Source of the DNA: Mucilaginibacter straminoryzae | GTDB taxonomy: Bacteria > Bacteroidota > Bacteroidia > Sphingobacteriales > Sphingobacteriaceae | NCBI RefSeq assembly: GCF_022953055.1 | Contig: NZ_JALJEJ010000001.1 | Coordinates: forward strand, 788,217-852,216 | Length of the DNA: 64,000 bases | Reading direction: 5' to 3' | In this document: in pieces, positions 59,388 through 64,000 of the stretch | Layout: each line of letters begins with the position of its first letter | How positions within the stretch are numbered: position 1 is the stretch's first letter | Translations under genes and position numbers: made by a program | The notes under the pieces: generated by a model | Seen by the model: the letters and a program-made list of their open reading frames with translations, nothing else | Databases searched by the model: none | Told to the model about the DNA's origin: nothing

Positions 59388-59819
59388 TTACTCAGTTTGT
59401 TTTTCCGGCGCCCCTTTTTCTTCGGTGTGTGGTTGTTCCCAATCGAAGTTGTCCCAGCGCCTGCCGCGGAAATCGCACATCCGATCGCGCATTTGTTTTT
59501 TAAACTGCTCTTTTTGCTCCGGCGACATATGTTTCAGTTTTTCGGCCATTTTGTGTTTCATCCAGGGCGCCTGTCCGCCGCGCCATCCGCCGCCGCCCGG
59601 TTTGCCAAAGCCAAACAGGATTTTGCAAAGCACCAGCAAACCCATGGCCTGCCAGAAGGTAATTGTCGTCAGGTGGAAGATATCCGGCATCAGGTTATTC
59701 CACAACAGCATTACTGCAAAACTGAACACAGTTAAAAAAGCAGCAATGCCAACCGGTATCAGGATAAATTTCCATTTACCCATCCGGTGTTTCTTTTCGA
59801 AGAATTGATCGTTCATCAT
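59388..59819 (-). CDS. Membrane protein encoded with an ECF sigma factor
   Basis: The 143-residue protein has two membrane segments (about 17-37 and 55-74) and a charged Lys/Glu-rich C-terminal tail with KHMSPEQKEQFKKQMRDRM. It begins 18 bases after the sigma-factor stop. The arrangement suggests a sigma-controlling membrane partner, but the sequence does not match any anti-sigma family I know. The opposite-strand reading in this region was rejected. Confidence 0.75.
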   Translation of the reverse strand: MMNDQFFEKKHRMGKWKFILIPVGIAAFLTVFSFAVMLLWNNLMPDIFHLTTITFWQAMGLLVLCKILFGFGKPGGGGWRGGQAPWMKHKMAEKLKHMSPEQKEQFKKQMRDRMCDFRGRRWDNFDWEQPHTEEKGAPEKQTE

Positions 59820-59837
59820 GTCTTTATTTTAATGTCT

Positions 59838-60395
59838 TTAACTTTTAATAATATCATCATACAATTGCTTCAACCGTTCCCGCAGGTGCAGTACGGCGTA
59901 GCGTTTCCGCGAAACCAGGGTTTGTATCTTAACCCCCGTCAGTTCTGCCATCTCCTCAAAAGAAAGATGATCCAGTTCGTGCCAGATAAATACCTGTCTT
60001 TGTTCTTCAGGCAGTTCTTCAAGTGCGCGGAATAGTTCGTCCCAAAACATGGTTTTCAGGTACTCCGTCTCAGGCGTTCCGCCATCTGTTATCAGGAAAT
60101 TGTCCAGATCAAGCGAATCTTCTTCTTCATCGCTTCCGCCAAAAAGGTCATCCAGCAAAGTTTCAGAACGTTTCCGGTGCTTGTCTATAATTTTATTCCT
60201 GGCAACCCGGTACAGCCATGCACCTGTCTGTTCAACGGGTTCGGCATTTACCACCGCGCTGAACTGGTACCAAACATCCTGCAGAATGTCTTCGGCATCG
60301 GCATCATTTTTTACCCGCTTCCGGATGAACGACAACAGATTTTTTCCATACGCCCTGATGGTATCCAGCATATGCGTTGTTTTCTGTTCTGTCAT
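59838..60395 (-). CDS. ECF-type RNA polymerase sigma factor (second)
   Basis: From the ATG at 60395 the protein has 185 residues. Region 2 has FIRKRVKNDADAEDILQDVWYQFS and RNKIIDKHRKR. Region 4 has LPEEQRQVFIWHELDHLSFEEMAELTG and SRKRYAVLHLRERLKQL. The acidic insert DLFGGSDEEEDSLDLDNF separates the domains. A membrane protein gene lies 18 bases downstream and a small HMA-like gene follows that. An in-frame TTG at 60410 was rejected. Confidence 0.92.
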   Translation of the reverse strand: MTEQKTTHMLDTIRAYGKNLLSFIRKRVKNDADAEDILQDVWYQFSAVVNAEPVEQTGAWLYRVARNKIIDKHRKRSETLLDDLFGGSDEEEDSLDLDNFLITDGGTPETEYLKTMFWDELFRALEELPEEQRQVFIWHELDHLSFEEMAELTGVKIQTLVSRKRYAVLHLRERLKQLYDDIIKS

Positions 60396-60572
60396 TACTA
60401 CGGTTGCCAATTTTATGATCGTTTGTTAAGGAAGACGGGCTTGCCTCAAAAACATTTTAAGAAAAGTAAGATTTTTTAAGATAGACTCGCAAAGACAAGA
60501 TCTGTTACTGGTTTTACTTTTTGAAGACAGCATCTACACATATTCAGCACGATATTTGACTACCTATATATT

Positions 60573-60938
60573 ATGGCAGATAAAAAAACATTGATACTTG
60601 GCGCAACGCCTGATCCAAGCCGTTACGCCTACCTGGCAGCTAACCGCTTAACCAATAGCGGCCATACCATTGTTAACGTGGGAATAAAAAAAGGAGAGGT
60701 GGCAGGTGTGGAAATAGAGAAGCCGGAAGTAGTTCATGCTGATATTGATACCATTACCCTATATGTCGGCCCTCAAAACCAACCACCCCTGTATGATTAT
60801 ATATTAGCTACTAATCCAAAACGAATTATATTCAACCCCGGGACCGAGAATAGCGAGCTGCGCAAAATGGCCAAAGAACGCGGAATAGAAACGCTTTCTG
60901 CCTGTACTTTGGTAATGCTGAGCACGGGAGAGTATTAA
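60573..60938 (+). CDS. CoA-binding protein (YccU-like)
   Basis: The 121-residue Rossmann-fold protein has the CoA_binding motif LGATPDPSRYAYLA at residues 9-22 and GHTIVNVGIKKGEVAGV. The YVGPQNQPPLYDYI and IFNPGTENSELRKMA segments are typical. The family binds CoA or nucleotides, and some relatives are acetyl-CoA synthetase-like. The role here is unknown. It stands alone. Confidence 0.9.
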   Translation: MADKKTLILGATPDPSRYAYLAANRLTNSGHTIVNVGIKKGEVAGVEIEKPEVVHADIDTITLYVGPQNQPPLYDYILATNPKRIIFNPGTENSELRKMAKERGIETLSACTLVMLSTGEY

Positions 60939-60987
60939 AAGCGCATTCGGGCTTTTCCAATAAAGTGGATTTATTTATCTTTAAGGA

Positions 60988-61587
60988 ATGGCACTTATAA
61001 GGGCACTTATCACAACAATTCTGTTATTTCTATCTTTAGTTTGCACTGCTCAGATTTCTAAAGCTGGTGATAGTGTGTTCTCGCTTTTAAAAAAGCAAAA
61101 GATAGAGATTGACAGGCAACTTTCCCGGAAATCTCCTGATCTTACTGTTTATGTAAAAATTCCGGGCCGGAGTAAGCTAGTTAGGGTCTTCCATGAAAAA
61201 TGGCCGGAAAATCTTGAGTATACCTACAATGTTTTGAGAGACAAAAGCGGAAGAATTGTTTTGATTTCACAATCGCCATTTAGTGAAAGCGGAGACTGGG
61301 ATATTACTTATAAGCAATATTTTGACGAACATGGCAATACCTTGGCTTTCGAACGTGTTACCGGTTTTTTTAATAGCGGTTGTACCATGGACGATGATGC
61401 CGCTCATGAGGCCATTGTCAATTACTATAACGCCAATTTTAAATCTATCTACAACAGTTACAGCTTAATGGATAGCAAAGGAAAAAAGTTAGTTAAAAGT
61501 AAATGCGTCTTTCCTTACAACTTCAAAAATTATAAAATTTACGCTAACCTGGCTGACTGTCTGAAAGCGTATAATATTCCCCTTTAA
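60988..61587 (+). CDS. Exported protein of unknown function
   Basis: The 199-residue protein has a signal peptide (about residues 1-21, LIRALITTILLFLSLVCTA). The rest is mainly beta-strand and helix with DKSGRIVLISQSPFSESGDWDITYKQYFDEHGN, which may be a repeated YD-like hairpin. I recognise no family. It is AT-rich compared with neighbours. It converges with rsmF, and a short G-run repeat lies between their ends. Confidence 0.7.
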   Translation: MALIRALITTILLFLSLVCTAQISKAGDSVFSLLKKQKIEIDRQLSRKSPDLTVYVKIPGRSKLVRVFHEKWPENLEYTYNVLRDKSGRIVLISQSPFSESGDWDITYKQYFDEHGNTLAFERVTGFFNSGCTMDDDAAHEAIVNYYNANFKSIYNSYSLMDSKGKKLVKSKCVFPYNFKNYKIYANLADCLKAYNIPL

Positions 61588-61618
61588 AATTCCTCCCCTT
61601 AGGGGAGGTTAGGAGGGG
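61588..61618. repeat. Short C/G-run inverted repeat (CCTCCCCTTAGGGGAGG type)
   Basis: CCTCCCC-TTA-GGGGAGG is followed by TTAGGAGGGGC. It resembles the element at 11859. Part of it overlaps the 3' end of rsmF, and it may terminate both converging genes. Confidence 0.65.
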
Positions 61619-62978
61619 CAGCCAGTATCCTCATCTCCTTCGGATAATAATTATTAATACGGTTGGGCAATAACTTGGCCCAGCCGAGGGGGTGATGCTC
61701 ATAAGTCATCAGGCTCCAGCCTTTATAATTGGTCTGAAGATCGACATTATCCCGTCTTAAATAACTAATAGCTTGCTCGCGCGAAAGTTCCGTAGTTAAA
61801 AATTCCTGCTGATTAATGATCAGGCTTAACGCCAACTCATGATCGGGTATTAATTCCTTGCCCGCCATTTTGCCGATCCTCACGCCCGACTTCTTAATAT
61901 ATAAGTATTGCTGTAAGGTCAGCATACTGTCTTTATGTACTTCGGGAATTACCAGCCAATCATCGTTTACTTTAAAATAATGGTAATCGTTGGCGTTGAT
62001 GATATACTTACGTAACGGTTCAATCTCTTTGGTGTTTATCTTCTCAAACTTCCTTTTATAAGAGGGGAGGTTGCCACTATCTTCCCTTTTAATCAGGCAG
62101 GCCGCAAATAAACCCTCTCCCTGTACTTTGTCCGGGTAAAAGCGGTAGCCCCAAGCCTTGTGCTGTTCCGATTGCGTTTCGACAATTCCCCATGTTTTAT
62201 CAACAGGTATTTGTACGGTTTCAAAACCAAAGATTTCGCAAAGCCAGTCGAGCACCTGCTCATTTTCTTCCATAGAATAAGAGCAGGTACTATAGATCAG
62301 GTAGCCATCTTCCTTCAAAGCCGGGTAAACATCAGCCAGGATGCGCTCCTGTCGCTGGTGACAAAGATTTACATTCGCTTCGGACCATTCGTTCATCGCG
62401 TCCGGGTCTTTCCTGAACATGCCCGAGCCCGAGCAAGGCGCGTCGACCAGTATCACATCGAAAAAGCCAGGTACGCGGGCAAAATCTTTAGCATCGTTAT
62501 TAGTGACAACGGTATTTGCGTTACCCCATTTCAAAAGGTTGTCGCTTAATACCGGTACACGGGTTTTAATAATTTCGTTGGCCACCAGTAAATCACCCTC
62601 TGCGAGAGCAGATGCAAGTAAGGTGCTTTTGCCGCCGGGGGCCGCACAAAGGTCGAGCACTTTGATGCTGTCATCGAAATTCGGTTTGATATATTTAATA
62701 ATATGATCAATAAACATCGATGAAGCCTCCTGCACATAATAACAACCCGCATGAAACAGTGGATCGAACGTAAAAGAAGGCCGCTCGTTCAGATAAAAAC
62801 CTTCGTTGCACCAGGGAACCTGCTGCGCTCCGGAGAAAGAAACCTTTTTATTGGGATTGATACGTATGGTAGTTGGTGGGATGGAACTTTGGTGGACTTG
62901 AATAAAATCAGTGTGATCAAACCCCGGCGTCTGATCAAGGCTTTCTAAAAAATGCGGCGGAAATTGAGGTTGTTCCAT
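61599..62978 (-). CDS. rsmF: RsmF-like rRNA (cytosine-C5)-methyltransferase
   Basis: The 459-residue NOL1/NOP2/Sun-family methyltransferase has the SAM motif VLDLCAAPGGKSTLL, the first catalytic Cys in DAPCSGSGMFRKDP and the second in YSTCSYSMEENEQ. A C-terminal PUA-like domain (about 300-459) probably binds rRNA. It methylates C5 of a 16S rRNA cytosine in E. coli RsmF. Its promoter box ends seven bases before the ATG. It lies next to an rRNA operon on the other strand. Confidence 0.93.
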   Translation of the reverse strand: MEQPQFPPHFLESLDQTPGFDHTDFIQVHQSSIPPTTIRINPNKKVSFSGAQQVPWCNEGFYLNERPSFTFDPLFHAGCYYVQEASSMFIDHIIKYIKPNFDDSIKVLDLCAAPGGKSTLLASALAEGDLLVANEIIKTRVPVLSDNLLKWGNANTVVTNNDAKDFARVPGFFDVILVDAPCSGSGMFRKDPDAMNEWSEANVNLCHQRQERILADVYPALKEDGYLIYSTCSYSMEENEQVLDWLCEIFGFETVQIPVDKTWGIVETQSEQHKAWGYRFYPDKVQGEGLFAACLIKREDSGNLPSYKRKFEKINTKEIEPLRKYIINANDYHYFKVNDDWLVIPEVHKDSMLTLQQYLYIKKSGVRIGKMAGKELIPDHELALSLIINQQEFLTTELSREQAISYLRRDNVDLQTNYKGWSLMTYEHHPLGWAKLLPNRINNYYPKEMRILAAPPNLP

Positions 62979-62985
62979 ATCAGTT

Positions 62986-63018
62986 CAAAGGTACGAATTA
63001 CAGGCGAAGCCATAACAA
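62986..63018 (-). promoter_or_regulatory. Promoter TTG-N22-TACCTTTG for rsmF
   Basis: The reverse strand has TTG (63016-63018) and TACCTTTG (62986-62993) with 22 bases between. The -7 box is seven bases before the rsmF ATG. Confidence 0.6.
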
Positions 63019-63106
63019 GTTCCGGATGCCCGGTTTTGATAAGTCAGTTTTGTATTGTGATTGATAGACAGTTAGGCTATTTTTAGCTAAAAAGTGAAAA
63101 TATTAC

Positions 63107-63138
63107 TTGACGGCTAACACAAATTCTGCTTACATTTG
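63107..63138 (+). promoter_or_regulatory. rRNA promoter P1
   Basis: TTGACGG at 63107 and TACATTTG at 63131-63138 are 21 bases apart. It is the first of four similar promoters before 16S. Confidence 0.7.
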
Positions 63139-63217
63139 TATCCGCTTTCGACAGAAATGCGGTTGTTATTTGAAGTTTTGAGAAGTGAAAAATTGTTTCA
63201 GAAAAGTGAAAAATCAC

Positions 63218-63248
63218 TTGTAGAAACAAAATAAACTTCTCACCTTTG
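63218..63248 (+). promoter_or_regulatory. rRNA promoter P2
   Basis: TTGTAG at 63218 and CACCTTTG at 63241-63248 are 20 bases apart. The -7 box has C instead of T in its first position. Confidence 0.65.
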
Positions 63249-63368
63249 CAACCCGCTTCCGGAGGGAGGATGGGAAAAGTTCTTAAAGGTATAGAAGGAG
63301 TGAGTAAAGCAGCTGAAAGGCAGCTTTAGGAGAGTAGGAAAGCTCAGAAAATAATTTGAAATTTCCAC

Positions 63369-63399
63369 TTGACAGATAAGGTAAATTTTCTTACCTTTG
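63369..63399 (+). promoter_or_regulatory. rRNA promoter P3
   Basis: TTGACAG at 63369 and TACCTTTG at 63392-63399 are 20 bases apart, a near-ideal match. Confidence 0.8.
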
Positions 63400-63471
63400 C
63401 ACTCGCAAAAAGGACGAGGGAAACCTGTTCCGGGAGCTAAAGAGACTGAAGAAATAAAAATAAAATTTATT

Positions 63472-63501
63472 TTGGGAATGTCAAAAAGCTTCTTACCTTT
63501 G
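63472..63501 (+). promoter_or_regulatory. rRNA promoter P4
   Basis: TTGGGAA at 63472 and TACCTTTG at 63494-63501 are 19 bases apart. It is the promoter nearest to 16S, about 430 bases upstream. Confidence 0.8.
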
Positions 63502-63642
63502 CAGCCCCGATCGCAACGAAAGGGAAATTGAAATACGAAAGGTTAGCTTAAGGCGTTGAGGGTTAAAGGATAAAAGTTGAAAGTGATTCACTCGCAACTG
63601 GTAACTGAAAACCCGAACACCGGAAAGCAAAACATAAAAATG

Positions 63643-63680
63643 GTCTCTGCGACAGAGACGAATGAAAGTTCTTTTTTTAA
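63643..63680 (+). promoter_or_regulatory. Antiterminator-like site in the rRNA leader (boxB-like hairpin then boxA-like run)
   Basis: GTCTCTG-CGA-CAGAGAC is a perfect seven-base-pair hairpin (63643-63659). About nine bases later AGTTCTTTTTTTAAG resembles rRNA boxA. The order hairpin-then-boxA matches the E. coli rrn leader. The boxA match is loose. Confidence 0.45.
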
Positions 63681-63790
63681 GTAATTAACATGTAGCGTAG
63701 CGGGAAGGTTATCTCGAAAGAGAGCAACCGACCAACGTCTCAAAGAATTTGAGGACCTAAGGATAGGGATACTGTGTAAAGATACGATGC

Positions 63791-63868
63791 AGTTTGAAGT
63801 TACGAGTTAAAAGTTACGAGTTGCGGGTTCGCTCGCGGCGCGGTACTGGAAACTGACAACTGAAAGCT
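63791..63868. repeat. Tandem heptad array in the rRNA leader
   Basis: AGTTACGAGTTAAAAGTTACGAGTTGCGGGTTCGC runs head to tail, with the opposite strand form ACTGGAAACTGACAACTGAAAG after a GC-rich loop. A further piece, AACTGGTAACTGAAAACCCG, lies at 63596-63615. Confidence 0.65.
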
Positions 63869-63928
63869 GTTTATTAATACAGATTTCTATTTTGAGTAAT
63901 AGGGTCTGGATACAAACAAAACATTTTA

Positions 63929-64000
<72 letters not shown>

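Noticed and set aside
59284..59808. Forward reading frame of 174 residues over the sigma-linked membrane protein
   Set aside because: The reverse-strand gene has two membrane segments, lies 18 bases after a sigma-factor gene and fits the operon. The forward frame is rich in Cys, Ser and Pro with no motif.

Overview
The window looks like a chromosomal segment of a Bacteroidota bacterium of the Sphingobacteriaceae (Mucilaginibacter or Pedobacter type). The evidence is direct but not species-specific. Promoters match the Bacteroidota -33 TTG / -7 TANNTTTG pattern, ribosome binding sites are weak, and there is a large beta-barrel TonB-type receptor. Proteins of unknown function common in this phylum (DUF3891, DUF4230, DUF2490) are present, and a 16S rRNA gene begins at the right edge. 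No phage, transposase, CRISPR array or tRNA gene was found.

Layout, left to right. 0-12 kb: a clipped phenylalanine hydroxylase, a flippase-like membrane protein, the agmatine-to-putrescine pair aguB/aguA split by a small four-helix-bundle gene, an SRPBCC gene bracketed by palindromic elements, an AraC regulator with an SDR, and a tyrosine/homogentisate degradation block (hppD, hmgA, a fumarylacetoacetase-family hydrolase, a flavin reductase). 12-15 kb: a LiaF-like membrane protein with a LytS/LytR two-component pair. 15-22.6 kb: manA, an AT-rich three-gene insert (zinc-ribbon/TPR, membrane metalloprotease, exported protein), icd, an Old Yellow Enzyme and OsmC. 22.7-34 kb: a TonB-type receptor, a paired M16 protease operon, an AI-2E-family permease, glyS, an ABC ATPase and two paralogous outer-membrane proteins.

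34-39.7 kb holds a carotenoid tailoring operon: CrtD-like desaturase, acyltransferase, glycosyltransferase, CruF-type hydratase, ispH and a CrtW-type ketolase. Together these predict a ketolated, 1'-hydroxylated, possibly glycosylated and acylated carotenoid. The early enzymes (crtB, crtI, cyclase) are not in the window. 39.7-48.3 kb: hemH, waaA, galE, rfbB, a CpsB-type phosphatase, a MacB-like permease, a lipase and an IscA-type protein. 48.4-56.9 kb: methylmalonyl-CoA mutase catalytic subunit, dnaA, a NUDIX hydrolase, a LemA/TPM/TPM operon and an ECF sigma factor. 57-64 kb: an FAD-dependent dehydrogenase with DinB, a second ECF sigma factor with a membrane partner, a CoA-binding protein, an rRNA methyltransferase, and an rRNA leader with four tandem promoters running into 16S.

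The most unusual layer lies between the genes. At seven places there are arms of imperfect tandem 7-13-mers, in most cases as inverted pairs. The unit sequence differs from place to place but the architecture is shared. One pair brackets the four-helix-bundle gene and encodes the first residues of AguA, one array sits in frame inside waaA, and one lies in the rRNA leader. A separate bipartite palindrome brackets the SRPBCC gene. These are my best candidates for undescribed mobile or structural elements.
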